Below, one piece after another: positions 7,453-16,748 of a DNA stretch of 32,986 bases. The notes below the pieces were generated by a model. The model was not told the DNA's origin. It ran no database searches and worked only from the letters and a program-made list of their open reading frames with translations. Position numbers and translations under genes: made by a program. This DNA is from CAVPHV01 sp964465915 (GTDB lineage Bacteria > Actinomycetota > Acidimicrobiia > Spongiisociales > UBA5794), in contig CAYXMJ010000012.1 in NCBI GenBank assembly GCA_964465915.1, positions 1-32,986 of the forward strand, written 5' to 3'. Numbering within the stretch: the stretch's first letter is position 1; every line of letters begins with the position of its first letter.

Positions 7453-8564
7453 GGGCATCAAACGTGTGGAAGGTATTGCGCAAGGACCTCGCCCTCGGCC
7501 CGCGCTCACCGATCGTGCTGTGGGCGTTTGTCTTGCCGGTCGTGCTCACGCTGCTTATCCGCGGCGTGTTTGGTGGCTTGTTCGAAACTGAGCCTCGGCT
7601 CGGCATTGTCGACCAGGGCGAGTCACAAATCACGGCAGCAGCGCTCGAGATGGAGGGGTTGAAGGTCACGATCTACGACGAGGTCGACGCCCTGCTGGCG
7701 GACGTCGAGGACAACAACCTCGATGCTGGTCTCGTGCTACAAGACGGCTTCGACGCTGCGGTGCGCAGCGGTGATGCTCCCGAGCTCCAGCTCTACATTG
7801 GGGGCGAAAGCCTGGCGTCGGACCGAATCGTGATCCAAGTCACTGCTCTCGATCTGATTCGAGGGGTGTCCGACACGGACCCACCCGTTGCCGTCGAAGT
7901 CGTCACCATCGGTGAGGCCGGGCTCGATCTCAGTCTGCGCATGCTGCCGCTGGTGGTGATGTACGCCGTTGCGATAGCCGGAGCGTTTGTGCCGGCGATG
8001 AGTCTGGTCGGGGAGAAGGAGTCTGGCACGGTCAGCGCCGTCTTGGTGACCCCAACCACGGTGCACCAGTTCATGGCGGCCAAGGTGTTGCTGGGGGTGG
8101 TGCTCGCCACGATGACGGGAGTGATGGCGCTGCTGTTGAACAGCGCCCTCGGCAATGAGCCTGTCGCGGTGCTCTGCGGCATCGTGGTCGGCGCGGTGAT
8201 GATGGCCGAGATCGGCGTCATGCTTGGCGCTTGGGCGCGCGACGCCAACACCATGTTCACCATTTTCAAGGGTGGAGCGATCCTGTTGTTCTATCCGGTG
8301 ATCTTCTACATCTGGCCGAGCCTGCCGAGCTGGATCGCCCAGTTCAGCCCGACCTACTACTTCCTCCAACCGATATTCGATCTATCGGTGAGCGGGGCGA
8401 CCTTCTCCGCGGTGTGGGTCGAACTCGCCATCGGCGTTGCGATTTGTGTGGCTCTGGTTCCCTTTGTCTATCGCATGGGAACGTGGCTGCAGCGCCGGCT
8501 CGGCACCGGCATGGTTAAGCCGACCGAATCCGCTGAACCTGAGCCCGAACTCGTCGGCGTGTGA
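7449..8564 (+). CDS. ABC-2 type exporter permease, second subunit
   Basis: This 371-residue permease has the same topology as its neighbour: an N-terminal helix (IVLWAFVLPVVLTLLI), an extracytoplasmic region of about 130 residues, then a multi-helix block. GEKESGTVSAVLVTPTTVHQ around residue 187 is the ABC-2 hallmark. The GTG start overlaps the previous TGA (GTGA), and AAAGGTGG lies at the right distance, so translation is coupled. It is the last gene of the operon. Its stop lies only 10 bp from the stop of the convergent DUF2461 gene. Confidence 0.88.
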   Translation: MRASNVWKVLRKDLALGPRSPIVLWAFVLPVVLTLLIRGVFGGLFETEPRLGIVDQGESQITAAALEMEGLKVTIYDEVDALLADVEDNNLDAGLVLQDGFDAAVRSGDAPELQLYIGGESLASDRIVIQVTALDLIRGVSDTDPPVAVEVVTIGEAGLDLSLRMLPLVVMYAVAIAGAFVPAMSLVGEKESGTVSAVLVTPTTVHQFMAAKVLLGVVLATMTGVMALLLNSALGNEPVAVLCGIVVGAVMMAEIGVMLGAWARDANTMFTIFKGGAILLFYPVIFYIWPSLPSWIAQFSPTYYFLQPIFDLSVSGATFSAVWVELAIGVAICVALVPFVYRMGTWLQRRLGTGMVKPTESAEPEPELVGV

Positions 8565-8574
8565 CGCTTCGGCT

Positions 8575-9261
8575 CTAGAACGGAACCCCGACGGCTTCGC
8601 ACAGGAACCGCATGAAGAGGGTGGCCCGTTTGCAGTTGCTGGTGAAGTCGGCCATGAAGTGGTCGGAAGTGATGTCCTTCTGGGAGACCCGGGTCGAGGC
8701 GATGAAGTCTTTGCGTTTGAGGTCCTCGATGTAGGGGTGGTCCGGGTCGTAGCCCTTGGGAGGTCGCTTCAGTGAGTCGCCGCCGATGGTGAATACGTCG
8801 GTGAAGCGCTTGCCTCGTGTCGCCTTCTTCCAGGCGGCCGGGTCCTCGTCGATCTTCTCGCGGATGGCGTAGGCGACCTTGGTCTCGGGTCGCCAGATGC
8901 CAACGCCCATGAAGCACTCTCCCGGCTGGATATGGAGGTAGTAGCCGGGGGAGTGCACGTCCTTGGCCATGATGTGGCGGAACTGCATCCCGGTGTTGGT
9001 CTTGTAGGGCGTCTTGTCCTTGCTGAAACGGGTGTCTCGCTGGATGCGGAACAAAGAACCGCCGACGGTTCGAGAATCCGTGACGAAGTACTCCGAGATG
9101 CCCTTGAGCGGTCCAGTGAAGTCGTTGATGAACTCCAAGGCAGGCTCACGGACGTAGTTCTCGTACGCGTCCTGGTTCGCCTTGAACCACTCACGATCGT
9201 TGTTCTCGGCCAGATCCTTGAGGAAGCCGAATAACTTGGGGGTGAAATATCTTGTGCCCAT
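8575..9261 (-). CDS. DUF2461 family protein
   Basis: This is a soluble 228-residue protein matching the DUF2461 family (TIGR02453) across its length. Recognisable parts are the N-terminal FLKDLAENNDREWFKANQ segment, SLFRIQRDTRFSKDKTPYKT in the centre, and GYYLHIQPGECFMGVGIW. The family is widespread but has no established biochemical role. ATG 9261 is supported by a -10-like TAGGTT ending 6 nt upstream, which would make the mRNA leaderless. It is a single gene, divergent from the histidine kinase. Confidence 0.88.
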   Translation of the reverse strand: MGTRYFTPKLFGFLKDLAENNDREWFKANQDAYENYVREPALEFINDFTGPLKGISEYFVTDSRTVGGSLFRIQRDTRFSKDKTPYKTNTGMQFRHIMAKDVHSPGYYLHIQPGECFMGVGIWRPETKVAYAIREKIDEDPAAWKKATRGKRFTDVFTIGGDSLKRPPKGYDPDHPYIEDLKRKDFIASTRVSQKDITSDHFMADFTSNCKRATLFMRFLCEAVGVPF

Positions 9262-9267
9262 GTCGAC

Positions 9268-9273
9268 AACCTA
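9268..9273 (-). promoter_or_regulatory. -10-like TAGGTT 6 nt before the DUF2461 start
   Basis: On the minus strand TAGGTT is followed by 6 nt and then ATG at 9261. This spacing puts the transcription start at or beside the start codon, as in leaderless actinobacterial genes. No clear -35 was seen. Confidence 0.4.
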
Positions 9274-9303
9274 CCTCGCCGGTGTGACGAATGGGAGGGG
9301 CCT

Positions 9304-12228
9304 GTGGGGGACAGCGCCGAAGCTCGTGGTCAAGGCCGCACCGGGGCCCGCCGATACTCTCTGATGATCCCCGAAAGCTCGGCCGCTCCGAGCCAGCGCC
9401 CGGCGCTTGGGCTCCCCGGCGTGATGTGGCGCGTACGCGCTGTGGTGTACGGCGTCGTCTACCTGCTTGCCCTCGGCGCTGCGGGCTTGATCGGTGGAGG
9501 CCGCCTCGGCCTGACCCTCTTCATGCTCGGGGCCGGCCTGGCTCCGTTCCTCGTCGGCTTGGCTCGCCACGAATGGACGCTCGAGACTTCGGCCGGTGTC
9601 GACCTCATCGTCGGGTTTGTGTTGTGGTGGCAGCTCCCGGCCATGCCGGGCGCCGGCCTGGCAATGACCATGTGGGCGGTCGTCCTGATCGCCGTTGCCA
9701 CCCGCCACTATGTCGAGGACCTGTTGTTGCGAGTTGCCATCGCGCTCGAGGTTGTGAAGCTGTTGATCGTGGTCTTCGGCCCCGACCGTCCGGTTGGGGC
9801 CGGGCTGAGCGAGATGTTTCGGGCTCCATTCGACGAGATCGTCTTCGCCCTCGCCCAGACCGGTCTCGTGCTCGGGGTCTACTTCGCCGCCCGCGCCCTG
9901 GTCCGATCTGAACGGCGGCGGCGCAGCGCCGCAGCCCACGATGAGCGACGCCTTATTGAGCTGGTTTCCGCCACGCCGGTGGCGATGGTGGTCGTGGTTT
10001 CCGGGTCGGTGGCCTTCGCTAATTCCGCCGCCGAGCGCATGCTGGGAGCGCCACAATCCGAACTCGTCGGCAGTGACTTCTTCACCTTGGTGCCCGACGC
10101 CGCGGTCCCGGGGGCCCGGGCTGCGATCCAGCAGGCCGTGGCCGCGGACCATCCGGTTGCCATTGTCGGCGAAAGGCTTGTGGCCGCGGATGGCTCCAGC
10201 CTGCGGATCGGGCTTCAAATCGCACCGATGACCTACGCCGGCCAGCCCGCCGTCCAGGTCGCACTTGTCGATCACTCCGTGGAACAATCCGATGCCATCG
10301 CGTTGCAGGCAAGCGAGGAGCGCTTCCGCACGGCGTTTTTCGATTCGCCCGCCCCGATCGTGCTCCTCGACCTCGACGGGTCTGTGGAGTCCATCAACCC
10401 GGCCGGGCTCGAATTGCTCGGCTATGCCTCCGATGAGGTAATCGGAACGAACTGGCAACGCATGGTGGCGGTAGAGGAGACCCGGGCATTGGCTGGGTTT
10501 GCAGAGCGGGCCCTGCGTGGCCAGGGGGACCGCCTCTCAGAGGAGATTCGGTTCGCCACCAAGGACGGACGGGTCATTCCTGCTCTGGTCAACGTTGCTC
10601 TCGTGAAGGATGCCGACGAACGAGCTCTCGGTTTCGTCGGTCAACTCCACGACCTCACTGAGCGATATGCCGTGGAGCACGCCTTGCGGGAGAGTGAAGA
10701 GCGATATCGCAATCTGTTCGAGCGGATCCCAGTGGCGCTGTATCGGACGACAACCGACGGCGTCATTGTCGACGTGAACCCGGCATTGCTCGAGCTGATG
10801 GGGTACGAGGACATCGACGTGCTACGCAGGCGCGCCGCGACCGAGGTCTACGTCGATCCTGAGGATCGAACCCGCATGGCAAAGCTGATGAGCGACAACG
10901 GACGAGTCGTCTCGATGGAGGCAGAGTTGGTTCGGTCCGACGGTTCGACGTTCTGGGCCCGGGATACCGCCCGCGTGGTCGGCGACAAGGGAAGCCGCTA
11001 CTTCGAGGGCGCCATTGTCGACGTGACCGAGCGGCGCCGGGGTGAGGCGCGGCTGCGGGAACAGGCCTGTCTCCAGGAGGCGCTTGCTCTCCTTGGTCAG
11101 ATTGCCCTCGACACCACCGACCTCGGCAAACTGTTTGCGGAATCGGTCGGGATCGTGGCCAAGGAGCTGAGTCTCGAACTGGCCGGAGTCGTGTTGCGTA
11201 CCGACGACGGGTCCTATGAGCCTGCGGCCACGGCAGGGTGGCCGTCGGAAGGGAAAGACAGTGCCGTCTCGCGACTCGAGGCTCTCGCCAGGTATGCGGC
11301 TGATCAGGAGAGCCCCGTCATGGTCAACGCCGTCCGCGACGAGGCCGACGGCGACGAGTCCTTGCCCGGCAACGGCGTGGCCATCGCCCTGAGCGGTTCG
11401 GCCGGTCCCGTTGGTGCGCTGATCGCGCTCGGACCTCGCAGCGGTGAGTTTCGTCCCGAACATGTCCACTTTCTCCAGTCGATGCGCACGATCTTGGCGG
11501 CCGCCATCGGGAGGGCCGCGGCAGCCGCCCGTCTCGAGGAGTTGGTCCGGTCCAAGGACGAGTTCGTTGCCTCAATCTCTCACGAACTCCGCACTCCATT
11601 GACGGTGGTTGCCGGGATGGTCGATGAACTCAACGACCACTGGCAGGAGTTCACCGCCGACGAGGTAGATGACCTCCTCGGCCACGTCGTCGAGGAGAGC
11701 AGGGATATGCAGGACCTGATCGAAGACCTTCTCGTCGCCGCCCGCGCCGACATCGGCACGGTGTCAATCGCTCTCGAATCCATTGCCGTACGCGAGACGA
11801 TCGACAGCGTCGTGGCCGGGCTGACTCGACGGCCCGCCCAGCAACTCACGATCGGAGGCGAAGGTGGGGTTGCTGAGGCCGATCCGGTACGGCTGCGCCA
11901 GATCATGCGAAACCTCGTATCGAACGCGATCCGCTACGGCGGCGACCATATCGACGTTGGGATCGCCCGCGAGAACGGCCACATTCATGTCACAGTGAAG
12001 GATGACGGAGCCGGCGTTCCGGAAGGCCAGTGGGATAGCGTCTTCGAGCCGTACGCCCGAGCGCACGACACGGCCGAGCACCCCAACTCTGTGGGCCTCG
12101 GGCTCAGCGTCTCTCGCAAGCTGGCCCGGCTGATGGGAGGAGACCTCCGGTACCGCCACGAGGATGGCAGTGTGTTCGATCTGTCGCTGCCCGCCGCTAG
12201 CTCGGACGGCGAACCGACGCACCACTAG
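9304..12228 (+). CDS. Membrane sensor histidine kinase, PAS-PAS-PAS-GAF-HisKA-HATPase
   Basis: This is a 974-residue hybrid-free sensor kinase. About five or six helices span residues 40-200. PAS domains begin near 218, 337 (SEERFRTAFFDSP) and 464 (SEERYRNLFERIP), and a GAF-like region covers about 590-735. The H-box SISHELRTPLTVV places the phosphorylated His at 760. The N-box is near 870 (RNLVSNAIRYGG), G1 is DDGAGVPEG, and G2 is VGLGLSVSRKLA near 930. No response regulator lies nearby, so its partner is elsewhere. GTG 9304 is chosen because GGGAGGGG lies just upstream. ATG 9364 is a serious alternative, since GATACT at 9353-9358 could drive a leaderless mRNA. The stop is 6 bp from the convergent HAD stop. 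Confidence 0.9.
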   Translation: MGDSAEARGQGRTGARRYSLMIPESSAAPSQRPALGLPGVMWRVRAVVYGVVYLLALGAAGLIGGGRLGLTLFMLGAGLAPFLVGLARHEWTLETSAGVDLIVGFVLWWQLPAMPGAGLAMTMWAVVLIAVATRHYVEDLLLRVAIALEVVKLLIVVFGPDRPVGAGLSEMFRAPFDEIVFALAQTGLVLGVYFAARALVRSERRRRSAAAHDERRLIELVSATPVAMVVVVSGSVAFANSAAERMLGAPQSELVGSDFFTLVPDAAVPGARAAIQQAVAADHPVAIVGERLVAADGSSLRIGLQIAPMTYAGQPAVQVALVDHSVEQSDAIALQASEERFRTAFFDSPAPIVLLDLDGSVESINPAGLELLGYASDEVIGTNWQRMVAVEETRALAGFAERALRGQGDRLSEEIRFATKDGRVIPALVNVALVKDADERALGFVGQLHDLTERYAVEHALRESEERYRNLFERIPVALYRTTTDGVIVDVNPALLELMGYEDIDVLRRRAATEVYVDPEDRTRMAKLMSDNGRVVSMEAELVRSDGSTFWARDTARVVGDKGSRYFEGAIVDVTERRRGEARLREQACLQEALALLGQIALDTTDLGKLFAESVGIVAKELSLELAGVVLRTDDGSYEPAATAGWPSEGKDSAVSRLEALARYAADQESPVMVNAVRDEADGDESLPGNGVAIALSGSAGPVGALIALGPRSGEFRPEHVHFLQSMRTILAAAIGRAAAAARLEELVRSKDEFVASISHELRTPLTVVAGMVDELNDHWQEFTADEVDDLLGHVVEESRDMQDLIEDLLVAARADIGTVSIALESIAVRETIDSVVAGLTRRPAQQLTIGGEGGVAEADPVRLRQIMRNLVSNAIRYGGDHIDVGIARENGHIHVTVKDDGAGVPEGQWDSVFEPYARAHDTAEHPNSVGLGLSVSRKLARLMGGDLRYRHEDGSVFDLSLPAASSDGEPTHH

Positions 12229-12234
12229 CCCTCG

Positions 12235-12864
12235 CTAGCCAAGGACCCCAGCGTCGGTCAATCGCCGCCGCAGCTGGTCTGCACTGGTGAACTGGATGCC
12301 GTTGAGTCCCTCATCGCGGGCACATTCGAGGTTGAGGCTGCGATCGTCGATGAACAGGCACTCGTCGGGTCGACGTTGGGTGATCTGAAATGCCAAGCGG
12401 TAGATCTCCGGCTCGGGCTTCTTCACTCCCAGATAGCAGGAGCTGAGGAACCCAGAGAAGTAGTCGCGCAGCCCGAAGGCCGAGATGCGGTGTTCGTTGA
12501 GTTCGAGCGACTCGTTGTTGAGCGTCAGCATCAGATGGCCAGCGGCGGCCAGTTCGGCCAGCAGGTCGAGTGTGCCCGGTAGCGGCTGGGACTCGGCCTT
12601 CATCGCCGCGGCAAATTCGCCGGGCTGGAACGGTCGGTCCCGGTAGAAGATCGTGCGCAGCAGGTACTGGTCGAGGTTGATGCGGCCGACCTCGAAGTCG
12701 TGGGCTACAAACTCGTGACGGTCGGCGAATTCTTCCCAGTCGAGGCCGAAGCTATCGACACAGTTGCGTCGGGCATGACGGTCCCACCCATTCGTGAGCA
12801 CGACGCCACCGATGTCCCAGAAGAGGGTGGTGATCTCAGCCACGGGCGGCGGCGACGACTGCAT
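12235..12864 (-). CDS. HAD-family hydrolase (HAD-IA, YihX-like)
   Basis: This cytoplasmic 209-residue protein has the HAD fold. Motif I is FWDIGGVV with nucleophile Asp17, motif II LTLNNES, motif III Lys in GVKKPEPEIY, and motif IV CLFIDDRSLNLECA. In motif I the usual second Asp (DxD) is Gly, as in YihX-type HADs (DxGNV), so the acid-base residue is atypical. The substrate is probably a small phosphorylated compound. It overlaps the upstream glucose-6-phosphate isomerase gene by 29 bp from ATG 12864; GTG 12846 would reduce the overlap to 11 bp. The neighbours suggest a sugar-phosphate link, but this is inferred. Confidence 0.85.
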   Translation of the reverse strand: MQSSPPPVAEITTLFWDIGGVVLTNGWDRHARRNCVDSFGLDWEEFADRHEFVAHDFEVGRINLDQYLLRTIFYRDRPFQPGEFAAAMKAESQPLPGTLDLLAELAAAGHLMLTLNNESLELNEHRISAFGLRDYFSGFLSSCYLGVKKPEPEIYRLAFQITQRRPDECLFIDDRSLNLECARDEGLNGIQFTSADQLRRRLTDAGVLG

Positions 12865-14482
12865 CGCGCAATGCGGTCAAGCCGGTGGCGCCGCTATCGC
12901 CGAGACACACCAAGAGCACAGACCGATCGCGACCCCGCAGCGCCTGGTGGTCGCCGAGCGCTTGGGCGCCGACGAGTTTGCCGAAGTCGTAGTTGGTCTC
13001 GGGGACCGGGACCATGGGCGCGGGGTGGTCGATCACCTGCAGGAACCGACCGGTGTTGGGGCCACCCTTGTGGAGCTGGCCGGTCGAATGCAGGAACCGG
13101 GGTCCAAAGTCCAACGTCGTCGCCACGTGCCGGGCGTCCCTGATGGCCAGGCGGGCCTCTTGAAGGGTCGCAGCCGTTTCCGGGGTCGGCGCCAGGTAGG
13201 CGTGGATGCCGACGTATTCACCGGGTCCGATGCCGGCGAGCCATGCTCGAATTGTGTCCTCGAGGTCAGGTTCGAGAGCGTCGTGCTCGATCACGTCTGC
13301 CGTGTCGAGGTCGCCGTCCATGGCGCGACGAGCCAGTTCCTTGGCGAGTTGGACATCGGGCTGGTTGAAGGGGTGGATGCCGAGGACGGCGCCGGCGGCT
13401 GCCACGGCGACCTCGAACAAGAACATGGCGCCCACGAGATCGGCGGTGGAGTCGAGGCGCACACGAATCACGGGATGATCTGCGGCACTGAGTGCTGCCG
13501 CAGTGTCGTCGAGCGGATCAGCGGCGAACTCGAGGATCACGAAGGTCCGGTCGGAACCGTAGGCCGACGCGGCCGCGACGGGTTCGCCGCCCACCGGAAT
13601 GATGCCCGTCTGGTCCTTGCCGGTGGATTCGGCGATGAGTTGCTCGATCCAGGCCGGGAAGGCGGCAAGACCGTCTGCGGTGACGAAGGTGACCTTGTCT
13701 CGGCCGGCCAAGGTGAGTTCGCCCAGCGTGGCACCGAGCCGCAACCCTGCGCTCTCGGAGGCAGTGACGCCCGGGGCACTCTGCGACGTTGCTTCGGCGG
13801 CTGCGGTCTGGAGTGCGGCGAGGTCGGTGCCGATGGCCGCGGCGGGTACAACTCCGAACTCGGTCAACGCCGAGTAGCGACCCCCCACATCCGGAGGGGC
13901 CAGGAAGGTATGACGGAAGCCGCGCTCGGCGGCCAGCTCTGCCAGTGTGCTGCCGGGGTCCGTGACGGCGACAAAATGGTCCCCGGGTGTGTCGGTGACG
14001 GCGCCGACACGGTCCCAGAAGCACCGGAAGAACGACAGGGTTTCGAGGGTGGTTCCCGACTTGGAGGATACGATGAACAGCGTCGTGTCGAGATCGATGG
14101 AATCGGCGACGGCTGCCACGGAACTCGGATGAGTCGAGTCCAGCACGAGCAGCTCGGGATGGCCCGGCGCATTGCCGAAGGTGGCCTGGTACACCTCGGG
14201 GGCGAGGCTGGAGCCCCCCATGCCGAGCACCACGACGTGGCGGAAGCCGGCGGCGACGACCTCAGCCCCGAACGCTTCCAGCTGCTCGAGATGGTCGGTC
14301 AGGCGGGCCGCAAGCCCAAGCCAGCCGAGGCGATCGATCAGTTCCGGTTGCGGTTCGGCAGACCACAAGGTGGGGTCCTTGGCCCACAAGCGGGCGGCAA
14401 ACTCGGCGTCGTCCCATCCCTGGAGGCGGCCTGCTACCTCACCGGACGAACCGATGCCTTCATACGAGATGTGCACGCTCAT
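12836..14482 (-). CDS. pgi: Glucose-6-phosphate isomerase
   Basis: This enzyme interconverts glucose 6-phosphate and fructose 6-phosphate in the cytoplasm. The 548-residue protein shows the sugar-phosphate-binding motifs VVLGMGGSSLAPEV and SSKSGTTLETLSFF and the segment GGRYSALTEFGVVPAA, a variant of the usual PGI signature. N-terminal WSAEPQPELIDRLGWL is characteristic of the actinobacterial/cyanobacterial long form. ATG overlaps the transaldolase stop by 4 bp (ATGA), so the two are co-translated. Linking pgi to tal suggests the pair serves the pentose-phosphate and gluconeogenic interchange. Confidence 0.94.
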   Translation of the reverse strand: MSVHISYEGIGSSGEVAGRLQGWDDAEFAARLWAKDPTLWSAEPQPELIDRLGWLGLAARLTDHLEQLEAFGAEVVAAGFRHVVVLGMGGSSLAPEVYQATFGNAPGHPELLVLDSTHPSSVAAVADSIDLDTTLFIVSSKSGTTLETLSFFRCFWDRVGAVTDTPGDHFVAVTDPGSTLAELAAERGFRHTFLAPPDVGGRYSALTEFGVVPAAAIGTDLAALQTAAAEATSQSAPGVTASESAGLRLGATLGELTLAGRDKVTFVTADGLAAFPAWIEQLIAESTGKDQTGIIPVGGEPVAAASAYGSDRTFVILEFAADPLDDTAAALSAADHPVIRVRLDSTADLVGAMFLFEVAVAAAGAVLGIHPFNQPDVQLAKELARRAMDGDLDTADVIEHDALEPDLEDTIRAWLAGIGPGEYVGIHAYLAPTPETAATLQEARLAIRDARHVATTLDFGPRFLHSTGQLHKGGPNTGRFLQVIDHPAPMVPVPETNYDFGKLVGAQALGDHQALRGRDRSVLLVCLGDSGATGLTALRDAVVAAARG

Positions 14483-15576
14483 GAGCGGAGTGCAGCGGCC
14501 TTGTCGGCGAGTGTCGCGAGCAGATCGTCGAATGAGTCGGCGAACGAAACGACGCCTTCGGTTTGCAGCGTGGCGGTGATCTCGTCGAAGTCGATTCCGA
14601 GGTCACCGAGGGCATCGATCTGTTCGATGGCGTCGTCGATGTCCTCCGTCAATGCGTTCGGATCGATGATGCCGTGGTCGATGAAGTCGTCCACAGTCTG
14701 CGGAGGCATGGTGTTGACGGTGTTGGGGCCGATCAGATTGTCGACGTACAGCACATCGAGATACTCGGGGTTCTTGGTCGAGGTCGAGGCCCACAGCGCC
14801 CGCTGCGGTCGCCCGCCCTTGGCAGCCAGCGCGGCGAATGCGTCACTCTCGACGAGTTGCCGGTAGCGGTGGTAGGCGAGCTTGGCGTTGGCCACCGCGG
14901 TACGGCCGCGACGCGCCATGGCATCGGGCGTACCTACCTTTTCGAGAGCGGCGTCGGCTTTGGTGTCGACCCGACTGACGAAGAACGAGGCCACGGAGGC
15001 CACACGATTGGGATTCTGCGCCCTCGCCAGACCCCGCAGGTAGGCCTGGGCAACGTTCTCGTAGTCCTCGAGCGAGAACATCAACGTCGCATTCACGTTG
15101 ATGTTGGCGGCGATCAACTCCTCGATCGCGGGGATCCCCGCAGGCGTGGCCGGAACCTTGATCATGAGGTTGGGCCGGTTGACCTTGTCCCAGAGACGGT
15201 GGGCGTCCGCGATCGTACCGGCCGTGTCGTTGGCGAGGTGGGGCGACACCTCGAGGCTGACAAAGCCGTCCTGCGCATCGGAGCCGGCGTACACGTCAGC
15301 AAGTGCATCGGCCGCCCCCTGGATGTCACGGATGGCGAGTTCCTCGAAGAGGTGAGCGGCGTCAACCTCCGGATCCGCGTTGACCATGGCGCCGATCTGC
15401 GCGTCGTATTGGGTTGAACCCGCGATGGCCTTCTGAAAGATGGTCGGGTTGCTGGTGAGGCCCCGAACGCCGTTGGCGACGAGGGCGGCGAGTTCGCCGT
15501 TCTCCAGCATGTCCCTTCGGATGAAGTCGTACCAAACGGACTGTCCGGCTTCAAACAGATCGTGCAGCTTGCTCAT
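14479..15576 (-). CDS. tal: Transaldolase
   Basis: This enzyme of the non-oxidative pentose phosphate pathway transfers a dihydroxyacetone unit between sugar phosphates. The protein is 365 residues, the length of TalB-unlike actinobacterial transaldolases. It shows the signature VRGLTSNPTIFQKAI at about 37-51 and NLMIKVPAT, placing the Schiff-base Lys at 140. ATG 15576 is preceded by AAGGAA at suitable spacing. TACATT at 15663-15668 on the minus strand is a possible -10, giving a leader of about 80 nt. It is the first gene of tal-pgi-HAD. Confidence 0.94.
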   Translation of the reverse strand: MSKLHDLFEAGQSVWYDFIRRDMLENGELAALVANGVRGLTSNPTIFQKAIAGSTQYDAQIGAMVNADPEVDAAHLFEELAIRDIQGAADALADVYAGSDAQDGFVSLEVSPHLANDTAGTIADAHRLWDKVNRPNLMIKVPATPAGIPAIEELIAANINVNATLMFSLEDYENVAQAYLRGLARAQNPNRVASVASFFVSRVDTKADAALEKVGTPDAMARRGRTAVANAKLAYHRYRQLVESDAFAALAAKGGRPQRALWASTSTKNPEYLDVLYVDNLIGPNTVNTMPPQTVDDFIDHGIIDPNALTEDIDDAIEQIDALGDLGIDFDEITATLQTEGVVSFADSFDDLLATLADKAAALRS

Positions 15577-15714
15577 TGGCGGCGGTTCCTTTCGAAGGTC
15601 GGCGAGTTGGTGTCGCGCGGCGAGTAGGAGCTGTAACCGCGTCTAGAACTCAGGTGTTCCGCAATGTAGCAAGGACAACGAGCACCAAGATCGCTCACCG
15701 CCGATCACGGCCTG

Positions 15715-16593
15715 TCAGCTCGCGGGATCGAGCAGCCTCATGAGGCGCCGGCGCAACTCGTCGCGCATGTCCTCGCGTTCCAGGGCATAGGCGATGTTGG
15801 CCTCGAGGTAACCGAGTTTGGTGCCGCAGTCGAAACGCCGGCCGGTGATTCTCATTCCGTGGAAGGCGTCTCCGTTGATCAACTTCACCATGGAGTCGGT
15901 GAGTTGGATTTCGCCACCTGCGCCGCGGCTGCCGAGCGCCAGATAGTCCATGACCTGCGGCTGCAGGATGTAGCGGCCAACGATGGCCAGGTTGGATGGG
16001 GCATCCTCGGGCGCAGGCTTTTCAACCAGGTCCAGGATCTCGACCAGTCGGCCGTCTTCTTCGCCCGGGGCGACAACGCCGTACTGGGACGTTTCCTCGG
16101 GGGCAACTTCCATCAGGGCAACGATGTTCCCGCCGGTTTCGTTGAAGATCTCCACCATTTCGGCGAGGCATGGGCCATTCCCCAGGATGAGGTCGTCGGC
16201 AAGAAGGACGGCGAACGGTTTGCCCCCGATCAGATTCCGAGCACACCAGACCGCATGACCGAGCCCCAGCGGCTCCATTTGGCGGACGTAGGCGATCTGG
16301 CCCGGCTCGAGCTTCGAGCCGTTGATCATCGCCAGAGACCTGTCGTGTCCGCGCGACGAGAGGGTGGCTTCGAGCTCGTAGTGACCGTCGAAGTGGTTCT
16401 GGATGGCGGTCTTGCCGCGGCCGGTGACGAAGATGAACTCTTCGATGCCCGCCGCTCGTGCCTCGTCCACCGCGTATTCGATCAGCGGCTTGTCGACAAC
16501 CGGAAGCATCTCTTTCGGAAGTGCCTTGGTCGCGGGAAGAAACCGCGTGCCCAGTCCACCGACCGGGAAGATTGCTGTCTTGACTCTTTTCAC
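15715..16593 (-). CDS. galU: UTP--glucose-1-phosphate uridylyltransferase
   Basis: This enzyme makes UDP-glucose from UTP and glucose 1-phosphate for envelope sugars and storage polymers. The N-terminal nucleotide-binding motif is GGLGTRFLPATKALPKEM, followed by PLIEYAVDEA; VLLADDLILG carries the metal-binding Asp region, and VEKPAPEDAPSNLAIVGRY matches the family. The frame opens at 16650, but GTG 16593 gives the normal N-terminus (MKRVKTAIFPVGG), and GGGGG lies 5 nt upstream. Length is then 292 residues, typical of GalU. The gene stands alone, 138 bp before tal, in the same direction. Confidence 0.93.
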   Translation of the reverse strand: MKRVKTAIFPVGGLGTRFLPATKALPKEMLPVVDKPLIEYAVDEARAAGIEEFIFVTGRGKTAIQNHFDGHYELEATLSSRGHDRSLAMINGSKLEPGQIAYVRQMEPLGLGHAVWCARNLIGGKPFAVLLADDLILGNGPCLAEMVEIFNETGGNIVALMEVAPEETSQYGVVAPGEEDGRLVEILDLVEKPAPEDAPSNLAIVGRYILQPQVMDYLALGSRGAGGEIQLTDSMVKLINGDAFHGMRITGRRFDCGTKLGYLEANIAYALEREDMRDELRRRLMRLLDPAS

Positions 16594-16706
16594 GAATGCC
16601 CCCGATTCGTCTGAGGATCCAATACCTCTATCGGCACCTCGCCCCACCAAGGTAAGCCCTCACCTGCGCAATGGTAAGGACGGACCGGGCGACAGGGAAG
16701 GCCCTT

Positions 16707-16726
16707 CGCCCGAAATAGGTCGGGCG
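16707..16726 (-). terminator. 7-bp hairpin after bcp, terminator-like
   Basis: CGCCCGA (16707-16713) and TCGGGCG (16720-16726) pair perfectly around a 6-nt loop, 22 nt after the bcp stop on the minus strand. No T-run follows. It separates bcp from galU. Confidence 0.45.
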
Positions 16727-16748
16727 ACTCATACGGCAGCTGTGATCC

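Noticed and set aside
9271..10458. A 395-codon open frame on the minus strand
   Set aside because: It is antisense to the histidine kinase, whose membrane and PAS regions are clear. It shows no domain.
12794..14866. A 690-codon open frame on the plus strand
   Set aside because: It lies opposite pgi and tal, which have full family motifs. Its Gly/Arg/Glu/His-rich composition is what antisense frames give in GC-rich DNA.
16594..16650. Longer N-terminus for galU
   Set aside because: GalU proteins start a few residues before the FPVGGLGTR strand, which fits GTG 16593.
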